Shown here: positions 32,150 through 44,772 of the stretch, one piece after another | Numbering within the stretch: position 1 is the stretch's first letter | How the letters are laid out: each line of letters opens with the position of its first letter | NCBI GenBank assembly: GCA_023634235.1 | Contig: JAMKCF010000015.1 | Span: 8,404,087 to 8,468,086, forward strand | Source: Pisaster brevispinus | Taxonomy: Eukaryota > Echinodermata > Asteroidea > Forcipulatida > Asteriidae | Length of the DNA: 64,000 nucleotides | Direction of reading: 5' to 3' | Notes under the pieces: model-generated | Seen by the model: the letters and a program-made list of their open reading frames with translations, nothing else | What the model was told of the DNA's origin: nothing | The model's database searches: none | Position numbers and translations under genes: made by a program

Positions 32150-32404
32150 ATTTGTTGTAGGGTTTCTAAAAACAATAGGCTTCTCAGCGATCCCAAGACC
32201 AATCCACAAACCAAGTTTGGAGTTGAAATGCCAAGTCCTTCTTGAGTTACCCCTTGGACAACATTTCTTTTGTTTTAGCCATAATGACCTTGGCATTTGT
32301 TGTAGGGCATCCAAAAACAATAGGCTTCTGGGGAATCCCAAGACCAATCCACAAACCAAGTTTGGAGTTGATATACCAAGTCCTTCTAGAGTTATCGCTC
32401 AGAA
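32150..32404 (+). repeat. 144/145-bp tandem repeat, second block, ~1.8 copies
   Basis: The same unit as 31276-31745: 'aacaataggcttct' at 32171 and 32316. The two blocks are separated by about 400 bp in which only scattered matches remain (32080-32130). Confidence 0.88.
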
Positions 32405-32454
32405 AATGATTGCAGACACACCCACACACACACCCACCCTTAAGGATCCATTTA

Positions 32455-32610
32455 TCCAGCTATTGTTCTTCTATTATTCCCTTTCTGAAGAAATCCTCTG
32501 TGGGTACCACTATAACAAAGAAAACCTTGTGGGGTAGTGTTGTTCCATTGTTAAAAATACCCTATAAGTTGGCTTGTGTAAGGGCACGGAAGGACACACA
32601 AACACTATGC
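32455..32610. repeat. Dispersed repeat with GTGGGGTAG words
   Basis: 'ttctattattccctttctga', 'atcctctgtggg', 'aacaaagaaaaccttgtggg', 'gttaaaaataccc' and 'gtaagggcac' match 54690-54825 closely and 3000-3300 and 21540-21920 more distantly. Confidence 0.75.
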
Positions 32611-33286
32611 CCCTTTGGCTTGCTTCGCTGGCGGGGCCAAAAAAGACAATGACAGCACTATTCAGTGACGCCTTCACATTATAGATTTCTTTAAAATGTG
32701 CCAGTCTACTTGTGTACCTGTGTCAATAGCAGTACACTTTTAATGAGATGCAAAACCAGTTTAAAATAAACTACTGAGTCAAGAATTAAATGGTTGTCTG
32801 ATACCCAATACAGCCTTTGTACACAATCATAGGCCAAGGTCATAATTTTTTTCTTCTTCTAATTATGAAATAGAATTTAAAATATAAAATTGTGAGGGGT
32901 AGGTCACTACGTGTGGAGGCAGTGGAGAGGGTACACACCAAGTTATCTACTGATAACATAATAATCAATAAATTTAAAAAAAAATTGTTGTACTTAAAAA
33001 AAGCTGAATAACAACCTCCATCCCATTCACTCTCGTACACGGTAGGAAGGTTGGACTGCGTACCAGGAGCTCTTTTATAGTGAACCAATCACGCCACATC
33101 ATCAAACAGTGACTGGACACTCTCTGTTGTGCACTTGAACTCTCCAGTGTGTTACATAAAGTAAGTACCGTTAAATTCTGGGATTGGCTTTGAAGTGGCC
33201 CTGCATTATATAGTTTTATCTAAGCATGGAGATAGCTCCCTGATCTTTTATTTAAGTAAGGTAAATAGGACACCTGTACAGTGTGC
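32611..33286. other. HERC giant-intron sequence, nothing recognised
   Basis: No exon or named repeat. The open frame at 32840-33088 (minus) lacks any resemblance to known families. Confidence 0.4.
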
Positions 33287-34610
33287 GTCAATTTGGTAAA
33301 AGTGCTGGTTGTTACTGGTAGTGCTGGCTGGTGTGAAGGTTTGTGTTTGGATGTTTTAGCATGGAGAAAGGAAATTTAATTAGAGTACTGTGATCAAGGA
33401 ATTATGTACTGATATTCATAAAACTAATTTTTAGGTGAATCTCAGGTTATAACCCTTACACATAAGTGCATATGGCCTGCACATTTCAGTTGGTTGATTT
33501 TTAAAAATGTATTTATTAATTTATTTATTTATTTATTTATTTAATTTTGGGGGTTTTATTATTATTTCTTTATTTGTATTAAATGAAAAATAACTTAGAG
33601 TTTATTGATCATGTGGTAGTGTTTAACCAGTCTTCAATCGCTGATGTTGGTCGGAGCTGTTTTAGACCCGCTTTTCAGCGTTCATAAAACAAATTTGACA
33701 ATAATTGTGAAACTGGGATCCAAATTTTAAGCCTACATTAAGCCCAAATGTCTGTGACTATTTTGGTCAGCTCAAACCTTGCATTTTGTAAAGTAGCTCA
33801 CTGAGCTAATAAAGTGTGCATTTCACTTGCCCCTCAACAAGTTGTAGTAACCCATGCTTTAAACATGTATTGTCATAAATGTATCTTTCTGATGTATTAT
33901 ATTGACGCGGAAATCACAACCAGGTTATTGGTTAAATGAAGTTACTTTCAAACAGTAAAAAATAAATTAAACAAATATATTATTAACCTAAGAAGGAAGA
34001 AACATTGAACATTATAAACAAGTATATAGGTTGCACAGTTTTTAGTAGCCCACATGCACAAGTGGTGTTACCAGCCCATATCAGTTTTTTTCTAGACAGT
34101 GTACATGCTGGGCTGGGTGAGCCCTGCCACTATTCAAGTGGAGATGGTAACACCCATGAAGCAAGTGACAGTCATCTAAACAATCCGAGGTTGTATTGCC
34201 ATGTCAATAGCAAGTGTCTGTAAATAATGGCTGCCAAAACAGAAACGTTAAGAGGTGGATTTTAATCACTGATCCCATGTACTGTGTGTTAGAATTCACA
34301 GTACAATAATGTTGAGATGTGATAGCTAGACAGTAACTTGGTTAGGCCTGCTATGGTGATGAAGACAGCCCCCCCCCTTATGACCTTGTCATCACCCTTT
34401 CATTTCCTCATTAATTCATTGCAATGTGAACAGAGATTTATGAAGATAAAATCAAAATGTATAATATAAGGAACTTATCATGACTGGTGTTTATTTAATC
34501 ACAACAGGCATCAAAAGTAACAGCTCAAGGTAGCAAAGAAAGCGAGCATACAGCCAGGTAAGAAAAATCACGCCTTTGTTTAAACAAGGGTGAGATTCAA
34601 GTTTTAGGAC
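33287..34610 (+). repeat. Segmental duplication block (partners 23330-24050 and 28718-29330)
   Basis: 33287-33498 matches 28718-28922, 33728-34230 matches 23330-24050, and 34347-34610 matches 29039-29322. The block is a mosaic of two other regions of the same intron. A (TTTA)n microsatellite lies near 33510-33545. Confidence 0.75.
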
Positions 34611-34639
34611 CACACAATGATGGTATTTCCACCTTTTGA

Positions 34640-35402
34640 CAAAAGTAATGAGCAACAAGTTATGGACTGAATGTTTGTAGATACATTAAACAAATGACAG
34701 TCAAAATGAATCAATTTTAAGAGCCAGCTCCAACTGGTGGACGAGCCTCCTGGCAAGCCATACCCTATATTGATGTAACAAATTGTGTAATTCTTTAGGG
34801 CAGTTCAGATGAAAATGTTGTATAAGAATAGTCTTTTGTGGAATGCACTTTTCCACACAACAACAAAATTACCATGGTCCCTTGCTATGAATTTTAAAAG
34901 CACTGATTGTTTATTTGTTGTCACCATACATGACTGATTTTGAGAACCATTGTGCGCTATGCAGAAGATTTTGTCTTAGATACGGACCTCCCAAGATTTT
35001 ACAAGGGACTCTGGACAGTACAAATATTGTTGTCTTTTCACATGAGGTACATTTGGTAAAATGTTACAACCATGCTACAATTTAGCAAGGGACCCATAAA
35101 TTGCTCTCGTGTGAAAGAGGCTTTAGATATAAACCAAACACCACCAATACATAAATAGTACAGTGTATACCCATACGTTTTTGAACTGTCAGCCCAATGT
35201 GTATAAACTACTCTTTTTTTTGCTCAATGGTACTTATTTTTTATTTTTTTTAATATCCAATTAGGTCTAGTTGGGGTCAAAAATAAAACTGAATCCAATT
35301 GGTTCTGTGCCAATACACAACATTGGAAAAATTCCATTGTAAATTTTGGTAAGGGAAACCAGGTTAATGTTTTATTTTTATTTATTTAATTTATTTTTTA
35401 GT

Positions 35403-35459
<57 letters not shown>

Positions 35460-36180
35460 GGGGAGGGGAATTATTATTATTTCTTTATTTGTTTTAAATG
35501 ATAAATAACTTTAAACTGTTTTAATCATGTGGTAGTGTTATTAAAAAATATATACATGTAAGACATTTGAGATAATAGAGCTATTGCTTGATCTTAAACG
35601 CTTGGTTAAAACTGGGCAGGGCCTTGAACTATAATAGTGCTGTGTGGCCATTCATCATGAGCATAGCAGGCCCTGTCTGTGCACACATATGAAACATTTC
35701 ACTCTTATGTGCACACACTGACAATACAATAAGGGCGTTATTGATTGAGTGTGGTGTGACTGGAGGCAGTAAGTGGATTAGACTTTATAGTTACATTCAT
35801 AGCTATGATAACTAGTGTTTAATTGCTTCAATACACAGCATCACAAGCAATCGGTGAAGTCGGCAGTGGAAAACTATAAAGCAAGGTAAGGAAAATATTT
35901 TAGGCATTTATTTAAACAAGGGTGATAGTCATTGCTGCCCAAAAAGTCTGAAACTGGGATCCAAATTTTAGGAGGTATAAAACCATGATGGCATTTGCAG
36001 CTCTTGATAACACCTTGAGCTATAGATTCCAAGGAAAAAGTATCCTCAGCACTAAAGGAATCTGATTAAAACAGCAGGATTTCTTGATATCTGAGGAAAA
36101 TAACTAATCCCTTTTTAACCAGGCGAACATAAACAAGGCTGCTTTTTAAAACATTACTCTCTTTCAACATGTCAGTGTTT
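34640..36180 (+). repeat. Segmental duplication, partner at 39575-40790
   Basis: 'gaatgcacttttccacacaa', 'ccatggtcccttgctatgaa', 'atagagctattgcttgatct', 'ctgggcagggccttgaact', 'gtctgaaactgggatccaaa' and 'aacagcaggatttcttgata' occur in the same order in both, at offsets of about 4.9 kb falling to 4.6 kb. A TTTA microsatellite lies at about 35395-35445. No exon. Confidence 0.85.
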
Positions 36181-37515
36181 TCAACTAGTTTTCTGATCAA
36201 GTTTTGAACTTGATAAATATACTGTTTTTGAATGTTTTATATCCTAAATTAATATGTACTAAAGTAAGAGAGGTTTGTTTTAGTTCGTGAAACGAAAATA
36301 AAAGCAAAACAGACAACTTCCATTTTCACAAAGTGACACATTCCAATGTATTACAACACTACGTGTGTGTCACTTCGTAAAAACGGAGGTCGGTACTCGC
36401 GCACCACACACAAGGTTTGTGTTAGTTCAGGAAAGTGTTGGTTTTTTTAAATGTTTCTTTCACATTTGAAATTGGTGCACGCCAATTTTTGTGCCTGTTC
36501 GTGAAAACAAAAATCTGACCTTTACTTAAACAAGGGTGACAGTCATTGCTGCCGAAAAAGTCTGAAACTGGGATCCAAACTTCTGAAGAAAATAACTAAT
36601 CCCTTTTTAACAAGGTGGACATATACAAGGCTGAAATTTCTCATTCTTGTTTAACGGATGGGTCCACAATGGAAGAGATACCAATGGCCTCTGTTGCAGC
36701 AGAGACCAATTGTTTGGTGGATGCTCATTTATTCAGTGACACTCTAAGCTAGTTTACTAAAAACAGTAATTTTGCTAGTTCGGAATCGCTTATCTCTTAT
36801 ATCAACAACACTTAAAATTCATTCCCGACGTTACAAACTGACACACGCCTACTATACTAGTAAAAACTAGCCAACGAAGGAAACAGCTTATAAATTTAAA
36901 AGCTTTTTAAAACATCACTCTCTTTCAAAATGTCACTGTTTTCAACTAGTTTTAGGATGAAGTTATAATAGACACTTGATGTTTTGAACTTGATAAATAT
37001 CCCAGTTTTGAATATTTTATGTCCTAAATTAATATGCAATAAAGTAAGTGAGGTCATCTTTTAAAATAAAATGTTGCAAGAGTTGTCATGTAAGGAGTCT
37101 CAAACCTTGCGTTAAAATGGTGTATATGGCCATGGCATATATGTTCCCTTCCTGGGCAAACATTGTCAACATCCAAAACATTCAATGACATCATTTCTGA
37201 GAAAAATGGGTCTGTACATTTATGTACAAGAATATTTTGGTTCATTCCTGACCTTCAACGATATTCAATCAAAACGGCATTGAATTTGACTTTTTGTTTG
37301 ACAAAGTATTCCTCCTTGGAATGGAAAGACCCACTAGTTTTTGAAATCCAATGATGTCATGTTTCAAATTTTTGTACTATAAAGATTCAGTAATTTTGTT
37401 AGTTTGGGATCGCTCATCTCTCCTTCATAAGCATAAGAGTTCATTTCGACTCCATTCCGACTCAATTCCAACTCAATACGAATGCCATGAACTGACACAC
37501 ACCGACCATACTAGT
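36147..37515 (+). repeat. Nested local duplications
   Basis: 36147-36275 and 36902-37050 match ('gttttcaactagtttt', 'gttttgaacttgataaatat', 'cctaaattaatatg'). 35915-36125 matches 36525-36640. 36740-36860 matches 37390-37515 ('agtaattttg(c/t)tagtt', 'actgacacac', 'catactagtaaaaa'). Confidence 0.75.
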
Positions 37516-37854
37516 AAAAAACTAGCAACCATTAAAAAACATTGTGGTTTTCTACACAATGTGTCATTTTGTGCTTATTATCTGCCAAAATTACCACAGA
37601 TAGTATCCTGAAGTGAAGCTTCATGCAACATTGAACTTCAAATAGCTTGATATTTTATAGAAACACACCATTAAAAAAAAGACATTGTAGTCACATTCTT
37701 TTCCTCAGTTTTCCATCATTGAGTATATTCTGGGTTGCCACACAAATCCAAACAAAGAACAGCAAATGTTAATCTCAATAAAAAATAATGAATGACTTAG
37801 CCCTAAAAAAAGACCCACCCCCTCTCTCATTTTTTGACAAGGAATTAAAATGGC

Positions 37855-38125
37855 AACGTATACCTTTGATTTTCGGAACCATACAATAAAACTAACCTGT
37901 GAAATTTTCATTTCAAAAGTTGGTAACGTTCTTGAGATATTGCCAACAATTTGGAGCAGTTATATTATGTCCACGCTCAAAGAATAACCCCTAATTGGAA
38001 TACACTATCTGGGAAAAGTTTCACGCATGAACCATTTCTCAGACTGACATTTTTTAAATCCCTCTCTCTAAGCCCACATTCCTTTGAAGGGAAACGTTTC
38101 TCAAAAATTGTATACACTATTCAAT
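37855..38125. repeat. Dispersed repeat, second copy of the 2494-2800 element
   Basis: 'ttttcggaacc', 'aactaacctgtgaaa', 'gttggtaacgttcttgagat', 'accatttctcag', 'ccctctctctaagcccac' and 'gggaaacgtttctca' follow the order seen at 2494-2800. Confidence 0.6.
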
Positions 38126-38935
38126 TCAGTAGACATTTATTTAGCACTCTCCAATAAACCAATACAAAGTTGGATAATGTAAGTACAATACAGTCATATT
38201 TAAACAAGCAGACAATTGTGAAGGTAACTCACCACCAGAAAAAAATAATGCTTTAATTGAATCTAATTATTTAAATTAATATTTTATAATTAATAGCAAG
38301 CGAAGTTGAGAAAGAGTAGAATAGGAGAATACAAGGCTGCTCACATAAGCCAAGGCGTGTAGCTATTAACAGCTGAGTGCTAATTATGGTCATTTAAAAA
38401 AAAAAATTATTACCAAAGTTATACCCTCCCTTTTTCAATTCAATTCAAACTCACATTTAACTCCATACTTCATGAAACTTCCAAACAATCCATAGCAGAA
38501 AATTTAATAAGTATGGGCGGCAACTTGTAAAAGCTGGGACTTGTGTTTAAATGCCAGATGGACAGACAAACAAAACAGGTACGAGAACATTCGTTCAGAC
38601 GGGTTTGAACAAAGACAGATAATGCAGGTGTCATGATCCTGCCTGTGATCCCCAACGTTGCATTCATTCACAAAACCACATTCTTTTGGAGTGTTGCCAA
38701 ACCTCATGGCCAGGATAGCCCCTTTGCTACATGTTTATTGTAGATAATGTAGATTGTTCAGCACTTGCTACCAATTTTTAAGCACAGTCAACATAGATTT
38801 CGGCACACAATTTCATCTCACAGTAATGTAAGTAATAATTCACTTTGTACTTTTGTAGACGATTAAAAAACCCTGCTTTTTCTGTGAGCTTTTATCTCTG
38901 TAATCTCTTTCCACTTGGCTGCTTCAGTTAATGTG
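38126..38935. other. HERC giant-intron sequence, nothing recognised
   Basis: AT-rich sequence with no exon or named repeat. Overlapping open frames on the minus strand at 38470-38707 have no family resemblance. Confidence 0.4.
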
Positions 38936-39142
38936 TATCACCCTATTTAAAATTAACTCACTTAGCGGAACCGGCATGTAGCACAGGTGTCCTACTAGTA
39001 ATAGACAAAGTATGCAGGATTAAATACAAAATATCAATAAAAAAAGACTTTGATAAAAAGTGGCACAAATCAAAATTGCCTTAAACACCACCTGTGTAAA
39101 CAGACAATTACTTATAATACAATTGCACAAAAAAGCTCCCCC
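38936..39142 (+). repeat. Segmental duplication, partner at 30826-31035
   Basis: See the partner for matching words. The following 39150-39310 matches 34200-34360 ('taaataatggctgccaaaac', 'agtaacttggttaggcctgc'). Confidence 0.85.
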
Positions 39143-39574
39143 CCCAGCAATCACATTCATGTCATGTCAATACAAAGTGTCTGTAAATAATGGCTGCCAA
39201 AACAGAAACATTAGAGGTGGATTTTAATCACTGATCCCATGTACTGTGGTACTGTGGTTAGATGTGATAGCTAGACAGTAACTTGGTTAGGCCTGCTATG
39301 GTGATGAAGATTTTGAGAACCATTGTGCGGTATGCGGAAGATTTCCTATTGGAAGAATGTGCAGAAGGATGTAGTTGGTCATTCTAGCTTGCACTTTTGG
39401 TTCAGTTAACTTTAGAACACAGTGAAAGGTATTTGAAAAATATCAGAAAAATTTGGTTAGTATCACAAACAAAGAGGTACAATTTCTGGGTAGCCACAAG
39501 GATTTCCAGAGTTTTTCGCTCATTCAGTTCTACCTCTGGTTTTTATTCCTGTGGGACATTTTTAGTTGCTGAAA

Positions 39575-40790
39575 AAGTAATGAGCACAAGTTATGGATTG
39601 AATGTTTGTAGATACGCTATACAAATGACAGTCAAAATGAATCAATATTAAGTGCCAGCTCCAACTGGTGGACGAGCCTCCAGGCAAGCCATGATGTGAC
39701 AAATTGTGTAATTCTTTAGGGCAGTTCAGATGAAAAAGTTGTAAAAGAATAGTCTTTTGTGGAATGCACTTTTCCACACAACAACAAAATTACCATGGTC
39801 CCTTGCTATGAATTTTAAAAGCGCTGATTGTTTATTTGTTGTCACCGTGCATGACTGACTTTGAGAACCATTGTGCACTACGAGGAAGATTTTGTCATAG
39901 ATACGGACCTCCCAAGATTTTACAAGGCAAAAATCAAACTGAATCCAATTGGTTTTGTGCCAATACACAACATTGGACAAATTCCATTGTAAATTTTGGT
40001 AAGGGAAACCAGTTTATTGTTTGATTTTTATTTATTTATTGTTTATTTATTTAATTTTTATTTAAAAAAAAAAAATGGGGGGGGGGGGAGTTATTATTAT
40101 TTCTTTATTTGTTTGTAATTATAAATAACTTGAACTGTTTTGATCATGTGGTAGTGTTATTAAAAAATATATACATGTAAGACATTTGAGATAATAGAGC
40201 TATTGCTTGATCTTAAATGGTTGGTTAAAACTGGGCAGGGCCTTGAACTATAATAGTGCTTTGTGGCCATTCAAAGAGGGACTGTCATCATGAGCATAGC
40301 AGGCCTGTGTCTGTACACATGAAATATTTCACTCTTACTGCACGCACACACACTGACAATACAATAAGGGCGTTATTGATTGAGTGTGGTGTGATCAGAG
40401 GCAGTAAGTGAATTAGACTTTGTAGTTACATTCATAGCTATGATAACTAGGGTTTAATTGCTTCAGTACACAGCATCACAAGCAATTGTTGCAGAGGGAA
40501 ACCATTTAGCCAGGTAAGGAAAATAAATCACAAGGGTGATAGTCATTGCTGCCGAAAAAGTCTGAAACTGGGATCCAAATTTTAGGAGGTATAAAACCAT
40601 GATGGCATTTGCAGCTCTTGATAATACCTTGAGCTGTAGATTCCAAGGAAAAAGTATCCTCAGCACTAAAGGAATCTGATTAAAACAGCAGGATTTCTTG
40701 ATATCTGAGGAAAATAACTAATCCCTTTTTAACCAGACGGACATAAACAAGGCTGCTTTTTAAAACATTACTCTCTTTCAACAAAAGTGT
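39575..40790 (+). repeat. Segmental duplication, partner at 34640-36180
   Basis: Second copy of the block. It lacks about 300 bp present at 35040-35200 and has an A/G homopolymer at 40063-40089. It contains the unoccupied counterpart of the transposon site ('gacagtcaaaatgaatcaat' at about 39629). Confidence 0.85.
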
Positions 40791-40908
40791 CTTGCTTAAG
40801 TATATAAGTGTCAGGACTGGGACTCGAACCCACACTCTACTGATCAGAAACATCAGAGCTTGAGTCTGGTGCGCTTAACCACTCAGCCACGACACGCCAA
40901 AGTAGTTG
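40790..40908 (-). repeat. tRNA-derived SINE head, minus strand, truncated
   Basis: Reverse complement of the type B/D head: 'gactcgaacccacactctac' (B-box region) and 'accactcagccacgacacgc' (A-box region). Only the head and 'aagtgtcttgctta' remain. It interrupts the end of the segmental duplication. Confidence 0.8.
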
Positions 40909-41174
40909 GCCCTTACACTTCACATTTGTAATCAAAAGTAGTACGGATAAAGTAAATAATTTAGTTTATAGTGATTCTGAATCAGGATAACATCCTGAAA
41001 TTGGGAAATGGCTATATTATTGTCACAGAGACAGTTTTGGTTAAATTCCATCAGTCATGGGTTTTGATGTGAAATTGTGTGAACCAAGCATGTCATGTGG
41101 TAGGGATAGTGGGAAGCGGGAGACTGACAATACATCTCTTTCCACTATTGACTTTTTTTACAACAGTATGTTAA

Positions 41175-41250
41175 TGTGTGTTGTACTGTCATTTAGCCTT
41201 CGACAAAGACTCTGCTAGGGCCAAAACGTCAAAACTAATTGTTTGCAGAG
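41175..41250 (+). repeat. Penelope-like-type tail motif, copy 3
   Basis: 'tgtactgtcatttagccttc' then 'gactctgctaggg' and 'aaaacgtcaaaa', as at 7688-7765 and 8375-8430. Confidence 0.5.
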
Positions 41251-42464
41251 ACAGTTTTGGTTAAATTCCATCAATCATGCATTATGGTAACATGTGTTAT
41301 GTGAAAATAGTGTGAACCAAGTCAATGAAAGATCATCTGAAGACCCCCAAACCACTGTTGCTTATTTTAATTGCCCCGATTGAAAAAAGCATGGTAAAAA
41401 CATGGAAATAGCTACCTCCATGGTATACATGTGCACAAAATCCCTGACAAAGCATGAACTGTTTTCACTGACACATAGCCATTGAATTTGACAAAATTTG
41501 TACAGATGTGATATTTTTGTGTTGATTGAAAACAAGGGGATAAGAACTAATTTTACTCTTACAGAAAACACTGATGTGCTCTCCCATTGACAACACAGGT
41601 TTCTATGGATACAAATTTGCCCACCATTTTCCTTATGCATCCCCACCTCATGAAAATATTGTCACAACATGCCGCCCCTATTTTCTAACACCACTAGTAC
41701 TGTTTTGGGAATCTTGTGAATGTTTTTCTATATTACCAAGTACTTCCAGGATTCCAATAATACCAAAGAATACCGAGTGTTGTTGGTAAAATACCAAAAT
41801 ATACCATTTCCATCAGTTTCAAGCAAAATACTGTAGTGCCCTAATAAATCATATCAACTATCCACATATCACCAACCAACCATAATATGTAGTTGTTTTC
41901 CCATGCCCATGCAAACATGATGCAGCCCTACTCAGTACTTCCTACTCACTACTTCCATGGACCACCTCACTCCTTTTTGTGTGGAGATTTTCCGTGAAAG
42001 GATATTCTTTATTCTGTGTGTATCAAGAACTCACAATTTGGATGTGATGGAAAGCATTGTGTATTTACTGATGTATATATCTTTGTCAGTGAAGTAAAAA
42101 CAGAGGTCTTTCAGAGGTCTTAAACTAGTATTAATTATATTGTCCAAGGTTTTATTAAATACCCCTCAGATGCAAGAGGAATACAGAAAAAATACAGCAC
42201 TTCTGCAGACTCAATTACGAATTCAATGAAGCTGATGGCTGGAGTTCGCACTTGGTAACAAATTTATCCACAAACACACATGCTAAAAAAACCTTTAAAA
42301 AACAACAACACACAACATTTTCTTGTTTCATGTAAATTTTTTATAACCCTTTTTTAAATATTTTTTTAATGAAGATTTGCACTCGTAAATCATTTTAAAA
42401 TCACTTAGAAGAACATGAATTTCAGACTAGCAATGTTTATTCTAGAATAGATTGTACTTATTAG
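41251..42464. other. HERC giant-intron sequence, nothing recognised
   Basis: No exon recognised on either strand. 'acagttttggttaaattcca' near 41033 recurs at 41251, a small local duplication. Confidence 0.4.
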
Positions 42465-42730
42465 GAAGGGTCATAGATTGGTTTTTGTCAAATGCTGATT
42501 TGTAGGCAAAGCTTTAAAAAAAGATACAATAAAAGTTACATGTGCAAGTTTCAGCTGAGTACAGTGTCTACTTGTTAAGAAAACAGCAAAAACACTGACA
42601 CAGTATTGTCATATCCACGTTTAGCAGGGTGACAGCACGTACCAACCGCATCTCTGGCCGCAGCATTCACGAATGGACACGACAGAAATTTGAATTTTCA
42701 GTCAACTCTCAGAAATTTGGGTGAAAAATT
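42465..42730 (+). repeat. Dispersed repeat family 'GGGTCATAGATTGG', plus copy
   Basis: 'gggtcatagattggtttttg', 'gtttcagctgagtacagtgt', 'ttgttaagaaaacagcaaaa', 'accaaccgcatctctggccg' and 'cattcacgaatggaca', the last two inverted relative to 14750-14790. Confidence 0.8.
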
Positions 42731-43339
42731 TTCTAAACCATATTACTTGAAAGGGAATCCTTTCTAAAAATAGTTTGTACTATCAACAGCTGAAGTGCCT
42801 CTCACCAAGTTCATGAATTTTTGGATTTAATTTACCAATCTCTGATCCTCCCTTTAAAGTTATTCTGTAGGATTTCTGTGCCAACAAATGTTAACAGAAA
42901 GTTCTCAATTTCAAATCATGTTGTAATAGCGCGTAATCGTGCATACTGTGTTTAATACACAGGACGCAATACCCCACAGCTGAGAATTGAGAATTCTAGC
43001 TTGCTGATGTTATATAACTCTGGAGCACCCTTAACATTATCAGCAACTGAATGACTAGGAACTTTTAAACATCTTCCACTGTACTTAAACGATAGAACCA
43101 CTGACTCTCATTTTTACGATCACGGCTACAAAGAGGTTTATAGCTAAAATTTAACAAATCATGTTGAACAATAGGTTTTTAAGCAGACAAAAAGGGTTTA
43201 TACCCTACACCTTTGGTTCTCTCATCTCTTTTGAAGGCCTAAATAAATATAATACTGTAGCTTATTGAGGTTCACTTGTCTGATGAGTTTCAAGGTTCAA
43301 TTCAGTTTTGAACTTGAGTTTAAAAAATAAACCCAGAAC

Positions 43340-43530
43340 ACCTACTAATATTTCCCTTGGTTGTGCAATCATGATCTGTGGTACAATCCCTATCCACTGA
43401 TAGCTAACTCCAACATCAGTCCTGTTTATGTACTATAAGTATAACGTAATGCTTTTTTTCAACAGTAGTATAGTACAGTCCACTGCCAAAACTAGGGAGT
43501 TATTTCCCTTGATTGTGCAATAACGGTCTG
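43340..43530 (+). repeat. Two diverged monomers related to the 115-bp array
   Basis: 'tatttcccttggttgtgcaa' at about 43350, and 'cagtccactgccaaaac' plus 'ttatttcccttgattgtgca' at about 43475-43520, match the core of the array unit at 46908-47595, including the ATTGTGCAAT box. They are isolated and about 130-160 bp apart. Confidence 0.7.
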
Positions 43531-44139
43531 TTGTACAACCCTTCAGATATGTTGCAATCTTGATCTCATTGATGGCACAATGGACTGTTTGATCCACCCG
43601 CAATTCACTAACCAATCATAAGGTCAGAAAAACATACAGGATAAGACCTTATTTAAAGTTGTAAATAATTAGGATTGGCAAGTTAAGCAGCTGTTTTGGA
43701 GGCAAAATCTAAAAAGCAGGGCCTGTGGTGGACATGCCTTGAAAAAGACCAAAAAAAACAAGAAAAAGATTGTCGTGATTGATGTCATCAAATGATAAAT
43801 GCATCAAATGATGACATTTTACCTTTCAACTTGAAATTACGGCTTTTGAAGAGTTTTTTCCTGTCAACTTCTGGTTTGAACCGGAAGACAGGTCAAATTT
43901 TAATGAAATTTAGTGTATTGTGCAAGTTCGTTTCGATGATATATAGATTGTAAGAATCCATTGAGCAGTTCATGGGTTATCATTTTTTCAAGTACTAAGT
44001 TTTGATTTTATGTAATTTGACACCAAGTTTATTTGATAACCAGGCATTGTGGCTGTGAATAGATATAAAAGACGACTTTGATTTGGTGGGAGAAGCCGAT
44101 GTAAAATTTGAACATGAAGATGTCTTTCTGGTACTTATT

Positions 44140-44470
44140 AAAGGTAGAGTTTACTTTGGTAATTGTCAAAGACCAGTATCCACAATTGGTGTATCCCAAC
44201 TATGCATAAAGACACAAACCTGTGAAAATTTGGGCTCAATTGGTCATCGAAGTTGCAAGAAAACAATGAAAGAAAAAAAACCACCCTTGTTGCACAGATT
44301 GTGTGTTTTCAGATGTCTGAGAAAGGCTTCATTCTTTCAAATGTTCTTGTGAAAAAAGTACCTTTTTCTCTAAAACTACAATACTTCAAAGGGAGTCGTT
44401 TCCACAATATTCTATAATATCAACAGCTCTCCAGTGCTCTATACCAAGAAAGTTTTTATGGTCATGAATT
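44140..44470 (-). repeat. Abundant echinoderm-type interspersed element, minus copy
   Basis: Contains 'ggtagagtttactttggtaa', 'ttgtcaaagaccagt', 'cctgtgaaaatttgggctca', 'tggtcatcgaagttgcaag' and 'tatcaacagctctccagtg'. I recall this series from very common asteroid repeats. Fragments of the same kind occur at 47815-47905. Non-coding. Confidence 0.65.
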
Positions 44471-44567
44471 TTTTGAGTAATAGCCAAAGTCCAGGCCGCA
44501 TTTGTTAAGATCACGGCTCCCTCGTGGCGCGCTGCAGATTGGCTGACCATGTATACAAGAACCACCA

Positions 44568-44772
44568 GGGCAAAATTTCATGGCTCTGCTTACCGCCGAA
44601 TTTCTGCGCTTGCTGTGTAAGCGAAGAATGCCTACTAACGTGGAGTACGCACGGACACAAGCAAAAATTCCCTGCTAACCCGTGAAATATGCTTGACGTA
44701 AGCAAAGAATTCCCTGCTTCCATAAGCGCTGATTCTTTGCTTACGGTAAGCAGAGCCATGAAATTGGGCCCC
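44568..44772. mobile_element. MITE, second copy of the 8431-8683 family
   Basis: 'aaaatttcatggctctgctta' at the left and 'taagcagagccatgaaattg' at the right are inverted repeats. Internal words 'gcgcttgctgtgtaagcg' and 'tgctaacccgtgaaata' match 8431-8683. Confidence 0.85.
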
